From the NCBI GenBank assembly GCA_947501805.1, contig CANMXJ010000014.1, positions 1-64,000 on the forward strand: 64,000 nucleotides of DNA, in the 5' to 3' direction. The translations under genes were made by a program, and so were the position numbers. The DNA is from an uncultured Sulfitobacter sp. GTDB lineage: Bacteria > Pseudomonadota > Alphaproteobacteria > Rhodobacterales > Rhodobacteraceae. A model generated the notes under the pieces. That model saw only the letters and a list, made by a program, of their open reading frames with translations. It was not told the origin of the DNA and did not search any database. Below are positions 1 through 8,158 of this stretch, piece after piece; positions within the stretch are counted from its first letter, which is position 1; each line of letters opens with the position of its first letter.

Positions 1-13
1 GTTTCAGTCCCAT
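1..13 (-). CDS. Start of a further gene running off the left edge (possible terminase large subunit)
   Basis: Only the first codons (Met-Gly-Leu-Lys) are visible. An AAGGAG ribosome-binding site lies about eight bases upstream of the ATG, one of the best in the window, so a real start is likely. It overlaps the 3' part of the preceding frame. If the upstream gene is the GTA small terminase, this would be the large terminase ATPase, but nothing visible proves it. Confidence 0.35.
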
Positions 14-398
14 AGTCAGTCTCCTTTGTTGCAGTAAATGCTATCAAAGGAGCGGCATCAAACCGCGACAGGTCCAGTCCGCATCTGCGCAGGCGATCCA
101 GTTTGCACCCGATCTCAACCCGCGCTCGGTCCAGATCAAGGGCATATCCTCCCTGTGCAATACCGCTCCGTTTGCTTTTACACTCATTTAAAAAATTCTC
201 CGCCTTAGCGCATTGCAAAACCAGTTCCCTGAGTTTCCCCAGTGATTGCTTCGCCGCCGTTTCATTTATGTTTCCTGTTCTTTGGGCTTCAACTGTCAGC
301 CCCTCGATCTCTCGCCTAAGATCGATTATCGCACCGCGCAAAGTCTCGACTACTTCCTCACCGCGCGCGATGTCCTGTTCTTGGGTCGTCATTGTCAT
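1..398 (-). CDS. Probable GTA small terminase-like protein (partial at window edge)
   Basis: The minus-strand reading frame is open from an ATG at 398 (or the in-frame ATG at 392) to the window edge, about 130 codons without a stop. An AGAGG-type ribosome site precedes it at about 405-410. The product begins MTMTTQEQDIARGEEVVE and is highly charged and helical, with likely coiled-coil character; a cluster of Cys and Lys lies in its second half. A second gene with a strong Shine-Dalgarno appears to start at 13 and overlap it. Small size, helical character, a larger coupled gene apparently following, and a position beside mltG-fabF fit the first gene of the Rhodobacteraceae gene transfer agent cluster (small terminase, which starts DNA packaging). 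That assignment is inference from architecture and remembered synteny; the coding frame itself is seen directly. It could instead be an unrelated small coiled-coil protein. Confidence 0.5.
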   Translation of the reverse strand, partial: MTMTTQEQDIARGEEVVETLRGAIIDLRREIEGLTVEAQRTGNINETAAKQSLGKLRELVLQCAKAENFLNECKSKRSGIAQGGYALDLDRARVEIGCKLDRLRRCGLDLSRFDAAPLIAFTATKETDYGTE

Positions 399-442
399 GC
401 TGGCTCATACCTCTTGTACGGACCCCCGACCGAGCGAACATG

Positions 443-478
443 AAAAAAGCGGCATTGGGGATATGTCCCAAAGCCGCT
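443..478 (-). terminator. Hairpin with T-tract, probable terminator after mltG
   Basis: Read on the minus strand, AGCGGC pairs with GCCGCT at the base (473-478 with 448-453). An inner TTTGGG/CCCCAA stem surrounds a short loop, and six T residues follow (448-443). This is a classic intrinsic terminator shape. It lies downstream of mltG and upstream of the partial gene at 398, so it probably separates the two transcripts. Confidence 0.65.
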
Positions 479-596
479 CGCCCACGTCGTCTAGCATGCC
501 AGAACGTATACGTCAGACCGTGCGCAAAGTCAAGAAAAAGAGGGTTAATAGAACCCTGCAACACCGTGCGGTTACTGGCTAATTTCCAATGAATGA

Positions 597-614
597 CTGT
601 CCCCGTGGGGACAG
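597..614. repeat. 18-bp palindrome just after the mltG stop
   Basis: CTGTCCCCGTGGGGACAG has perfectly complementary 8-base arms around a 2-base centre. The loop is too tight and there is no T-tract, so it is not a normal terminator. A dyad protein-binding site is possible, but no regulator can be named. It lies about 200 bases upstream of the probable GTA gene on the minus strand. Confidence 0.4.
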
Positions 615-634
615 AACCTCATTGTTCAATGAAA

Positions 635-1822
635 TCAGTTCCCGCCACCCGTAGAGGCATTTCCGGCCGCAGCGGCACCTTGCTCCGCCTCGATCTGACG
701 CCAGCGCGCAACATTTTCATTATGCTCGGCCAAGGTCACGGCAAAAGCGTGTCCGCCAGTGCCATCCGCCACAAAGAAGATGTACTCGCTCTCGTCCGGC
801 TGGGCCGCAGCCATGAGGCTGGCAAGACCGGGATTGGCGATTGGCGTCGGCGGCAATGCGGGAATGACATAGGTGTTCCACGGCGTCTCACGGCGCAACT
901 CGGAGCGACGCAAACCACGACCCAGCACACCTTCGCCTTTGGTAATCCCGTAAATCACCGTCGGGTCGGTCTGCAATCTCATACCTTGATTCAGTCGGTT
1001 CACAAAGACACTTGCCACCTGCCGACGCTCTTCGGCAACGCCGGTTTCCTTCTCGACAATCGACGCCAGCGTCAGCAATTCTTCGGGGCTCTTGATCGGT
1101 AAGTCAGGATCACGCGCTTCCCACGCCTCGGCAAGCCGTGCGACCTGCGCCTCAGCCATGCGGGCCAAAACACTTGCGCGGTCATCCCCGGGCCGCACTT
1201 CGTAGCTATCCGGTGCCAGGGACCCTTCGGGCGGCACATCTCCGGCCGCCCCTTCAAGCACATCCATCGACTTCATCGCCTCGACAACCTGCCAGCTGGT
1301 TACACCTTCCGCCAATGCAACACGAAACCGCGTATCGGATTGCGCCTTCTTTTGCGCATAAATCTCGGGAACCTCGTCTGCACCGGGCGTAAATTCTGCC
1401 CGCTCCACAAAGCGGCTTGTCGCGGGGTCCAATTCACGGACTTGCACCGACACCCTGTTGACACCGATACGGTACACCACTTCGGTGCCGCATGTGCTTG
1501 CGCCGCCCTTGGTCACGGTTTCCACGATAGACGCCATCGACGCGCCGGGCTGCACCAGAAAGCTACCGGCTTTCAACTGTCCGGTTTTGTCCTCATAGTC
1601 AGCGCCCATCCGAAAAATCGCACCCGAACTCACGGCACCCTGTTCTGCCAGATCATTGGACACACGACGCATGGTCGATCCGGGTTTCACCTGCAAACAA
1701 ATCGCCTGTTCCAGTGGACCTTCGGCCGTGTACTCTGATTGCCCCCAAAGGATAACGCCGCCCAAGAGGAAAAGCGCCACAACCAGAAAGGTCACCGCGT
1801 TCGAGGCAATATGGCGCCACAT
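635..1822 (-). CDS. mltG: Endolytic transglycosylase MltG
   Basis: This 395-residue YceG/MltG-family protein cleaves nascent peptidoglycan strands in the periplasm and so sets glycan chain length. One membrane-spanning segment lies near residues 10-27, followed by LysM-like and catalytic parts. The hallmark stretch LTLASIVEKETG at about 251-261 holds the probable catalytic Glu257. RLQTDPTVIYG (about 282-292) and the Pro-rich NTYVIPALPPTPIANPG region (about 316-332) are further family signatures. The C-terminus ends in a low-complexity Ala/Gly tail. Only three bases separate it from fabF upstream on the same strand, so the two are probably co-transcribed. Length and motifs are ordinary for the family. 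Confidence 0.96.
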   Translation of the reverse strand: MWRHIASNAVTFLVVALFLLGGVILWGQSEYTAEGPLEQAICLQVKPGSTMRRVSNDLAEQGAVSSGAIFRMGADYEDKTGQLKAGSFLVQPGASMASIVETVTKGGASTCGTEVVYRIGVNRVSVQVRELDPATSRFVERAEFTPGADEVPEIYAQKKAQSDTRFRVALAEGVTSWQVVEAMKSMDVLEGAAGDVPPEGSLAPDSYEVRPGDDRASVLARMAEAQVARLAEAWEARDPDLPIKSPEELLTLASIVEKETGVAEERRQVASVFVNRLNQGMRLQTDPTVIYGITKGEGVLGRGLRRSELRRETPWNTYVIPALPPTPIANPGLASLMAAAQPDESEYIFFVADGTGGHAFAVTLAEHNENVARWRQIEAEQGAAAAGNASTGGGN

Positions 1823-1825
1823 GTT

Positions 1826-3082
1826 CTAGACCTTTCCGAACAATACGCTGGCGTTTGTTCCACCAAAACCAAACGAGTTTGACAGCGCCACGTTGATCTC
1901 GCGGTTTACCGCTTTGTTTGGTGCCAAATCTATCTTGGTCTCGACGGCTGGATTATCCAGATTGATGGTCGGCGGTGCAATCTGGTCGCGGATCGCAAGG
2001 ATCGAGAAGATCGCCTCGATCGCACCCGCAGCCCCCAACAAATGGCCCGTCGCGGATTTTGTCGAAGACATCGTCACTTTGGACGCGTGCTCCCCCATCA
2101 TCCGCTCGACTGCACCCAACTCAATGGTATCGGCCATCGTCGACGTGCCATGCGCATTGATGTAATCAATGTCCTTGGGCTCTTTGCCCGCATGACCAAG
2201 CGCCGCACGCATAGACCGCTCTGCACCGTCACCATCCTCGGAGGGGGCCGTGATGTGGTACGCATCCCCCGAAAGACCATAGCCGATCACCTCGGCGTAA
2301 ATCTTCGCTCCGCGCGCTTTTGCGTGCTCGTATTCTTCCAGAACAACAATCCCTGCACCCTCACCCATGACAAATCCGTCACGATCCTCATCATAAGGAC
2401 GGCTGGCTTTCTTGGGGTCATCAGCACGTTTCGTGCTCAAGGCCTTGCACGCATTGAAACCCGCAATTCCGATTTCGCAAATTGCCGCCTCGGCACCCCC
2501 TGCGACCATGACGTCAGCGTCACCGTACTGGATCAGACGTGACGCATCGCCGATCGCATGCGCGCCCGTCGAACAGGCCGTCACAACAGAATGGTTCGGA
2601 CCACGGAAGCCGTATTTGATCGACACCTGACCAGAGATCAGATTGATCAGCGCCCCCGGCACAAAGAACGGGCTCACACGCTTGGGGCCTTTTTCTTTCA
2701 TCATAATGGCCGTGTTAGCGATCGAATTCAGACCACCAATACCCGAGCCGATCAAAACGCCCGTGCGCTCAAGGCTGGCGCGATCCTCCGGCATCCAGCC
2801 AGCATCTTCAACTGCCTGCTGCGCGGCGGCCAGACCAAACATGATGAACGTGTCCACCTTACGCTGATCCTTGGGGGCCATGTAGCTGTCGGCGTTGAAC
2901 GTTCCGTCCGTTCCATCACCCAAAGGCACCTCACAGGCGTATTTCGTGATCACGTCAGAGGCATCAAACCCCGTGATCGGACCGGCTCCGGACTGCCCGT
3001 CCAGAATACGGCTCCAGCTTGCCTCAACGCCGTCGGCCAATGGTGTCACCAGCCCCAAACCTGTCACTACAACTCTGCGCAT
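1826..3082 (-). CDS. fabF: 3-oxoacyl-[acyl-carrier-protein] synthase II
   Basis: KAS II condenses malonyl-ACP with acyl-ACP during fatty-acid elongation and is responsible for cis-vaccenate formation. The protein is 418 residues, typical for FabF. The catalytic triad is visible: Cys170 in VVTACSTGAH, His311 in NAHGTSTMADT and His347 in KSATGHLLGAAGA, with Lys342 just before it. The C-terminal FGFGGTNASV glycine loop is intact. It sits between a GNAT acetyltransferase and mltG, with acpP, fabG and fabD on the same strand further upstream, which makes this the fatty-acid synthesis locus. Confidence 0.97.
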   Translation of the reverse strand: MRRVVVTGLGLVTPLADGVEASWSRILDGQSGAGPITGFDASDVITKYACEVPLGDGTDGTFNADSYMAPKDQRKVDTFIMFGLAAAQQAVEDAGWMPEDRASLERTGVLIGSGIGGLNSIANTAIMMKEKGPKRVSPFFVPGALINLISGQVSIKYGFRGPNHSVVTACSTGAHAIGDASRLIQYGDADVMVAGGAEAAICEIGIAGFNACKALSTKRADDPKKASRPYDEDRDGFVMGEGAGIVVLEEYEHAKARGAKIYAEVIGYGLSGDAYHITAPSEDGDGAERSMRAALGHAGKEPKDIDYINAHGTSTMADTIELGAVERMMGEHASKVTMSSTKSATGHLLGAAGAIEAIFSILAIRDQIAPPTINLDNPAVETKIDLAPNKAVNREINVALSNSFGFGGTNASVLFGKV

Positions 3083-3163
3083 GGATGTTGTCCCCTTATC
3101 ACTTTTATTCGCTATACCTTGGGGCGATGCAATTGTTCAAGCAGTCAGGTCGCGTCGCTCGCA

Positions 3164-3697
3164 TCAAACAGGCGGCCCGTTTCGCACCATCAGTCGCACG
3201 ATGTCACCTTCCAGTTCGGTCTGGCGCAACAAGGTATAGCCAAGGATCTTGGCGATCCTCAAAGAAGCTGTGTTGTGCGGCGCGACCATACAGACAGTCC
3301 GCCCCGCAATCACCCGGTCAAACCAGTCATGTGCAGCCTGCACCGCATCAAGGCCCAATCCCTGCCCCTGTGCCTCCGGTGCCATAACCCAGCCTGCTTC
3401 GGGATAAGGATCGAAATCTTCCCCCAAGCCGCGCGAGCCAAAGAAAAAGCCGACCTGACCCGCCATCTGGCTGCACCCGCGCGGTTGAACCGCCCATTGG
3501 CCAAAGCCGCTGATCTGCCAATGGCCCGCATTGCGCAGGAAGGCATCCCATGATTGCGGTTTGGAACGCGGCTTGCCGGTAATATGGCTCACCACTTCCG
3601 GTGTTGCCCAAATTTCGGCAAAGCGGCCAAAATCCTCCGAGCGCATGGCACGCAGAGTCAATCGGGATGTGTTGATGGTGGGGATCGTACGGGACAT
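3164..3697 (-). CDS. GNAT-family N-acetyltransferase (RimJ-like)
   Basis: This 177-residue protein has the RimJ/RimL-type GNAT pattern. TSRLTLRAMRSEDF opens the domain near residue 10, an acetyl-CoA loop QGQGLGLDAVQA lies near residues 110-120, and the C-terminal motif VAPHNTASLRIAKILGY follows. These enzymes move acetyl from acetyl-CoA to amino groups of proteins or small molecules; the substrate cannot be read from sequence. It is inserted between acpP and fabF on the same strand, about 80 bases ahead of fabF, so it may be co-transcribed. A link to lipid synthesis is only positional. Confidence 0.85.
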   Translation of the reverse strand: MSRTIPTINTSRLTLRAMRSEDFGRFAEIWATPEVVSHITGKPRSKPQSWDAFLRNAGHWQISGFGQWAVQPRGCSQMAGQVGFFFGSRGLGEDFDPYPEAGWVMAPEAQGQGLGLDAVQAAHDWFDRVIAGRTVCMVAPHNTASLRIAKILGYTLLRQTELEGDIVRLMVRNGPPV

Positions 3698-3790
3698 GGA
3701 CTAACTGCTTTCACGCTCTTGGCGGCGTTGTCCCATTTTGCGAAGACCACGGGCCACACGCAACCCCTGATGATCACAGCAGATTCAGAA

Positions 3791-3820
3791 ACGGCGTCAT
3801 TCCGCTTGGAACAACGCCGT
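3791..3820 (-). terminator. Hairpin downstream of acpP
   Basis: ACGGCGT and ACGCCGT arms (7 bp), with an inner TTCC/GGAA pairing, form a hairpin 40 bases past the acpP stop. Read on the minus strand it is followed only by TTTCTG, so the T-tract is weak. It may attenuate the very abundant acpP message before the GNAT gene. Confidence 0.45.
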
Positions 3821-3860
3821 CTCAGGAATTTTATTGCTTACGGGCGCCAGCCCGACAGGC

Positions 3861-4094
3861 TTAGGAGGCTTCGGAGATGAACTTTACCGCATCGCCAAAC
3901 GTCTGGATGTTCTCAGCCGCGTCATCAGGGATTTCGATGCCGAACTCTTCTTCAAACGCCATTACCAGCTCAACTGTATCAAGGCTGTCAGCGCCCAGAT
4001 CGTCGATGAACGACGCATTTTCGACTACTTTGTCCTCTTCAACACCAAGGTGTTCCACAACGATCTTTTTTACGCGGTCTGCGACGTCGCTCAT
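3861..4094 (-). CDS. acpP: Acyl carrier protein
   Basis: This 77-residue acidic protein carries the growing acyl chain on a phosphopantetheine arm. The attachment serine is Ser37 in the DSL motif (GADSLDTVE), and the helix II pattern that binds synthase enzymes ([12 protein letters not shown]) follows. A GAGGA ribosome site precedes the ATG. About 200 bases separate it from fabG, room for its own promoter, which is usual because ACP is made in large amounts. Identification is secure. Confidence 0.98.
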   Translation of the reverse strand: MSDVADRVKKIVVEHLGVEEDKVVENASFIDDLGADSLDTVELVMAFEEEFGIEIPDDAAENIQTFGDAVKFISEAS

Positions 4095-4296
4095 AGTAAA
4101 GTCCTCATTCTTCAGGCCAACCGGCCCCTTTTTCTATCCGCATACCCGTTTTGGGCAATTGGAGTTTGCCCCAACGTGGAGCGGCTCTTTTCCCTAATCG
4201 CACAGGGAGAGGGGTGTAATCAACCTCCCCCCGAATTCGATTCTGCGCCCCCTTTAGCACAAGACTTGTATTGCGCAAACGGGTTAGCAATCTGCA

Positions 4297-5034
4297 CTAC
4301 AACATGGCCATGCCGCCATTCACATGCAAGGTTGTGCCGGTCAGATACGCCGCCTCGTTGCTGGCAAGGTATACCACGGCACTCGCTATCTCGGCAGGCT
4401 CGCCCATCCGTCCGGCAGGAATTTGCCCCATGATTCCAGACTTTTGCTCATCCGTCAGCTTATCCGTCATTGCCGTGGCTATGAAACCCGGTGCCACCGC
4501 GTTAACCGTGATCCCGCGGCTTGCAACCTCATAGGCCAGCGATTTCGACATCCCGATCATACCCGCCTTGGACGCCGCATAATTTGCCTGTCCGGGATTT
4601 CCCGTGGCCCCGACAACGCTGGAAATATTCACGATCCGGCCCCAACGCGCCTTCATCATGCCCCGCATGACGCCTTTACACAGCTTGAACGTCGCCGTCA
4701 GGTTCACATCCAGCACGGACTGCCACTCCTCGTCAGACATCCGCATAAACAGATTGTCGCGGGTGATTCCGGCGTTATTGACCAGAATATCAACCGATCC
4801 CATCGCCTCTATCGCCTGTTTGGGCAATTGGGTAACCGCGTCCATATCATTGAGGTTACAGGGCAGCACATGGGCGCGTTCACCCAACTCCGCTTTAAGC
4901 GCCTCAAGCGGTTCCGTGCGTGTGCCAGACAGCCCCACACTTGCCCCTTGGGCGTACAAATGGCGCGCAATATCCGCGCCGATACCACCGGAGGCTCCGG
5001 TGACCAGCGCATTTTTCCCTGTCAGATCAAACAT
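4297..5034 (-). CDS. fabG: 3-oxoacyl-[acyl-carrier-protein] reductase
   Basis: This 245-residue short-chain dehydrogenase carries out the NADPH-dependent first reduction of fatty-acid elongation. The cofactor loop TGASGGIG lies at about 12-19 and NNAG at 86-89. The catalytic residues are Ser139 (NISSVVGATGN), Tyr152 and Lys156 (YAASK). The ending HVNGGMAML is characteristic of FabG rather than a general SDR. It lies 28 bases after fabD, in the order fabD-fabG-acpP-fabF seen in many proteobacteria. Confidence 0.97.
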   Translation of the reverse strand: MFDLTGKNALVTGASGGIGADIARHLYAQGASVGLSGTRTEPLEALKAELGERAHVLPCNLNDMDAVTQLPKQAIEAMGSVDILVNNAGITRDNLFMRMSDEEWQSVLDVNLTATFKLCKGVMRGMMKARWGRIVNISSVVGATGNPGQANYAASKAGMIGMSKSLAYEVASRGITVNAVAPGFIATAMTDKLTDEQKSGIMGQIPAGRMGEPAEIASAVVYLASNEAAYLTGTTLHVNGGMAML

Positions 5035-5062
5035 GTATTCTTCCTTGTTCTTGAATTCTTAT

Positions 5063-5995
5063 TCACGCGCCTTTTGCCGCGATCACGTCATCGGGCGTCC
5101 CAACAGCCCGGCAGGTTGTCTCTTTTGCAATCCGGCGGATCATTCCCGACAGTGCCTTGCCCGCCCCAATTTCCCAGAACTCCGTGACGCCCTGCGCCGC
5201 CATCCATTCCACAGACGAACGCCAGCGCACGCGGCCTGTGACCTGCTCCACTAGCAACGCTTTGATGCGTGTGGCATCCGAAACGCTTTCGGCCAGAACA
5301 TTGGCCACCAGAGGCACCGATGGATCGTCAAACTGCACATCCTCCAACGCGCGGGCCATTTCATCCGCCGCAGATTGCATCAAGGCACAATGGAACGGCG
5401 CAGACACCGGCAATGGCAAGGCACGTTTGGCTCCTGCTTCTTTCGCCAGAACAATCGCGCGTTCAATCGCGGCCTTGCTGCCGGAAATCACGTTTTGCGT
5501 CGGGTCATTTTCATTTGCCAACTGGCACACATCGCCCTGCGCTGCCGCTTCGGCTACTTTTTCGACGGCTGCGGCCTCCAGCCCCAGCACCGCTGCCATC
5601 GCGCCCTGTCCCACTGGCACGGCCGCCTGCATGGCACGGCCACGGATGCGCAAAAGACGCGCCGTATCCGCCAGGGACACCGCCCCCGCCGCACACAGCG
5701 CCGAATATTCGCCAAGGGAATGGCCTGCCACAAACGCAGCGCGCTCAAGCTCGATGCCCTCGGCCTGCAACGCCGCCATGGCCGCTATCGACGTGGCCAT
5801 CAGCGCAGGTTGCGCGTTTTGCGTCAGGGTCAAATCCTCTATCTCACCTGACCAGATCAAATCAGACAGTTTTTCGCCCAAGGCGTCGTCAACTTCTTCA
5901 AATACCGCCCGCGCTGCTGGATAGGCATCAGCAAGCGCTTGCCCCATACCAATAGTTTGCGCGCCCTGTCCGGGAAAAACGAATGCAATGCTCAT
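5063..5995 (-). CDS. fabD: Malonyl-CoA-ACP transacylase
   Basis: FabD moves malonyl from CoA to ACP, supplying the two-carbon donor. The 310-residue protein begins with FVFPGQGAQ. The nucleophile is Ser93 in GHSLGEYSA and the partner is His202 in SAPFHCALM. It is the first gene of the fab block and diverges from the cytochrome b561-YceI gene, with a promoter-sized gap of about 140 bases. It shows no unusual features. Confidence 0.97.
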   Translation of the reverse strand: MSIAFVFPGQGAQTIGMGQALADAYPAARAVFEEVDDALGEKLSDLIWSGEIEDLTLTQNAQPALMATSIAAMAALQAEGIELERAAFVAGHSLGEYSALCAAGAVSLADTARLLRIRGRAMQAAVPVGQGAMAAVLGLEAAAVEKVAEAAAQGDVCQLANENDPTQNVISGSKAAIERAIVLAKEAGAKRALPLPVSAPFHCALMQSAADEMARALEDVQFDDPSVPLVANVLAESVSDATRIKALLVEQVTGRVRWRSSVEWMAAQGVTEFWEIGAGKALSGMIRRIAKETTCRAVGTPDDVIAAKGA

Positions 5996-6136
5996 GATAG
6001 CCCCTTAACTTTGCTCGCAAAAAGCCTAGCCCGCGGCGCGGGGCTGAACAAGGGCGCACGCAGACTGTGCAGGATCAGAGATTGCCGCGGCCGTCTCAGA
6101 CGTTATCTTGAGAACAGATCAACACAGGAGCCGACA

Positions 6137-7342
6137 TTGGCATTTTCCAACACGACGACCCGCTATGGCGGCGTCACCAAATCCTTTCACTGGCTGACCG
6201 CGCTGCTGATCCTGACACTGATCCCGCTTGGCTGGTGGGCACACCAACTGCCTTACGAAACAGACGCGGAACTGGCGCATAAGGCGTGGATGTTTTCTCT
6301 TCACAAGACGCTTGGGGTGACTGCGTTCTTTGTTGCGGTGCTGCGAATCCTCTGGGCGATCAGCCAACCCAAGCCGGGGCTGTTGAATGCCGACAAAAAG
6401 GCCGAAAGCTTTGCCGCCGAACTTGTGCATTGGCTGCTGTACGGCTCGCTTGTCATCGTACCACTCTCGGGATGGATATCACATGCCGCTGCCGAAGGTT
6501 TCGCGCCGATCTGGTGGCCGCTGGGACAGGGGCTTCCCTTGGTTGCCAAATCAACCGGCGTGGAGCACTTCTTTTCAGCCTTGCACTGGGTATCAGGACG
6601 CGTCCTGATCGTTTCGCTGCTTTTGCATGTGGCGGGTGCCTTAAAACACCATGTTATAGACCGCGATGCCACGTTGCGGCGCATGTTACCGGGCGAAGCC
6701 CTTGTCGGCCCCCTGCCCCCGCAAGAGCACCGTAAAACACCAGCCATCACGGCAGCCGTTATCTGGGTGCTGGCCATCCTCATGGGTGGCGTGCTTGCCA
6801 ACAACAAACAAAGCGACGTGGCCGAAGTTGCACTGGAACAGGTTGCATCAGACTGGGTTGTGCAAAACGGTGACATTACGATCACCGTCCAGCAATTTGG
6901 CAGTGAAGTAACTGGCAGTTTTGCCGACTGGACGTCCGCAATCCGTTTTGATGAAACGATTCCCGGCGGCGACGTTGGCAGCGTCACGACAACTATCGCG
7001 ATTCCGTCGCTCACGCTGGGCTCTGTCACCGATCAGGCTATGGGCGCGGATTTCTTTGATGCCGCGAATTTCGCCACTGCTGTCTTTGAAGCCCAAATCC
7101 GCCATGCGGTTGACGGCTACGAGGCGGCGGGTACCCTCCGGATCAAGGACAACGAATTGCCGCTGATTATGCCGTTCAACCTCGGCATTGAGGGCGACAC
7201 AGCATCCATGCGGGCGGATATCACACTGGACCGACGCGATTTTGGCATTGGCGCAAATGTCGGGGATGAAACCAGCCTTGCCTTTGCGGTCAAAGTGACA
7301 ATCCAGCTCACAGCGACCCGGGCGACAGCAGAGACAGAATAA
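6137..7342 (+). CDS. Cytochrome b561-YceI domain fusion
   Basis: I place the start at a TTG (6137) because AGGAG sits six bases before it and no ATG fits. The product is about 401 residues. The N-terminal half (about 1-190) is a four-helix cytochrome b561 domain with heme-ligand type histidines in KSFHWLTALL, SLHKTLG, HWLLYGSLV and HVAGALKHH. A fifth membrane segment (ITAAVIWVLAILMGG) then leads into a periplasmic YceI/lipocalin-like domain (about 225-400) ending in a typical YceI strand pattern. b561 proteins carry electrons in the membrane and YceI domains bind isoprenoid lipids such as quinones. The fusion therefore suggests a quinone-linked redox protein; this is inference. A secreted YceI protein faces it on the other strand. 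Confidence 0.85.
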   Translation: MAFSNTTTRYGGVTKSFHWLTALLILTLIPLGWWAHQLPYETDAELAHKAWMFSLHKTLGVTAFFVAVLRILWAISQPKPGLLNADKKAESFAAELVHWLLYGSLVIVPLSGWISHAAAEGFAPIWWPLGQGLPLVAKSTGVEHFFSALHWVSGRVLIVSLLLHVAGALKHHVIDRDATLRRMLPGEALVGPLPPQEHRKTPAITAAVIWVLAILMGGVLANNKQSDVAEVALEQVASDWVVQNGDITITVQQFGSEVTGSFADWTSAIRFDETIPGGDVGSVTTTIAIPSLTLGSVTDQAMGADFFDAANFATAVFEAQIRHAVDGYEAAGTLRIKDNELPLIMPFNLGIEGDTASMRADITLDRRDFGIGANVGDETSLAFAVKVTIQLTATRATAETE

Positions 7343-7347
7343 CAAAA

Positions 7348-7370
7348 GCCCGCCAATTAAGTTGGCGGGC
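7348..7370. terminator. Bidirectional terminator between convergent YceI genes
   Basis: GCCCGCCAA and TTGGCGGGC pair around a five-base loop. On the minus strand TTTTG follows, and on the plus strand only CTTC, so it serves the minus-strand yceI gene best. It lies exactly between the two convergent stops. Confidence 0.7.
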
Positions 7371-7399
7371 CTTCATCACTTCACAACAAGAAATGTAGT

Positions 7400-7969
7400 T
7401 TATTCAGCTTTCATCGCCTCAAGCGAAATCTTCACCTCGACCTCATCGCTGATCGCAGGTGCAAATTTGCCAAGACCAAAGTCGGAGCGCATCAGCGTGG
7501 TTGTCGCGTCAAATCCCATCCAAGGCTTGCCAGCCATCGGATGATCGCCAACCTTGTTCAACTTCGCATCAAGCACAACAGACTTGGTCACATCATTCAT
7601 CGACAGATCACCTGTGATTTTAGCGGTATCCTCGCCCGTCACTTCGATTGCTGTCGAAGTGAACGTTACCATGTCCCCTTCGGCCGCGCCAAAGAAATCG
7701 TCGGACATAAAGTGACCGCTGCGCTTTTCCCAACCCGTGAACATCGACATGACCGGCATGCTCACACTCACAGAAGAACTGGCAGGTGCATCGGCGTCAA
7801 ACATGATCTCGCCCTCAAAACCAGAGAACATGCCGTAGGTTGTGGAAAAGCCGAGGTGATCATAGCTGAACAGCACCTGACTGTGGCTGGCGTCCAGCAC
7901 ATATTTGTCAGCGGCAAAAGCACCGGTGGCACCAAGGGTCAGAGCAGCAGCAAGCATAATGGATTTCAT
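7400..7969 (-). CDS. YceI family periplasmic protein
   Basis: The start at 7969 is supported by a GGAGAGA ribosome site and a Sec signal peptide directly after it (MKSIMLAAALTLGATGAFAA, cleaved near residue 20). The mature part is one YceI domain: KYVLDASHSQVLFSYDHLGF at its start, then SGHFMSDDFF, TGDLSMNDVTKSV and FGLGKFAPAISDEVEV. Family members are lipocalin-like and bind isoprenoid quinones. It converges on the cytochrome b561-YceI fusion, so the secreted form may exchange ligand with the membrane form; that link is inferred. Confidence 0.93.
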   Translation of the reverse strand: MKSIMLAAALTLGATGAFAADKYVLDASHSQVLFSYDHLGFSTTYGMFSGFEGEIMFDADAPASSSVSVSMPVMSMFTGWEKRSGHFMSDDFFGAAEGDMVTFTSTAIEVTGEDTAKITGDLSMNDVTKSVVLDAKLNKVGDHPMAGKPWMGFDATTTLMRSDFGLGKFAPAISDEVEVKISLEAMKAE

Positions 7970-8158
7970 CGAATGGTCTCTCCTGTGTTGGATCATTATT
8001 GAAACACCATGTGAGCGAACACGTCTTATTTGCAACCCGACAGGTCTGAACACCACATGCGCATTTGCGAACATCCGCTCAAAACAACTGAAAAAGATGC
8101 ACTGAACGGGTCAGAGCGCCTTTGAAAACACCGAAATGTGATGGACTGTCAGATTGGG

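Noticed and set aside
358..564. A 68-codon minus-strand frame overlapping the start of the probable GTA gene
   Set aside because: It spans the terminator-like hairpin and ends within the better-supported coding frame; the alternative ATG at 405 gives only about 15 codons.
593..1738. Plus-strand frames opposite mltG
   Set aside because: Mirror frames; mltG has full family motifs, including the catalytic Glu region.
2558..3553. A 331-codon plus-strand frame opposite fabF and the GNAT gene
   Set aside because: It crosses two real genes on the other strand and is His/Arg/Pro-rich without ribosome site or recognisable motif.
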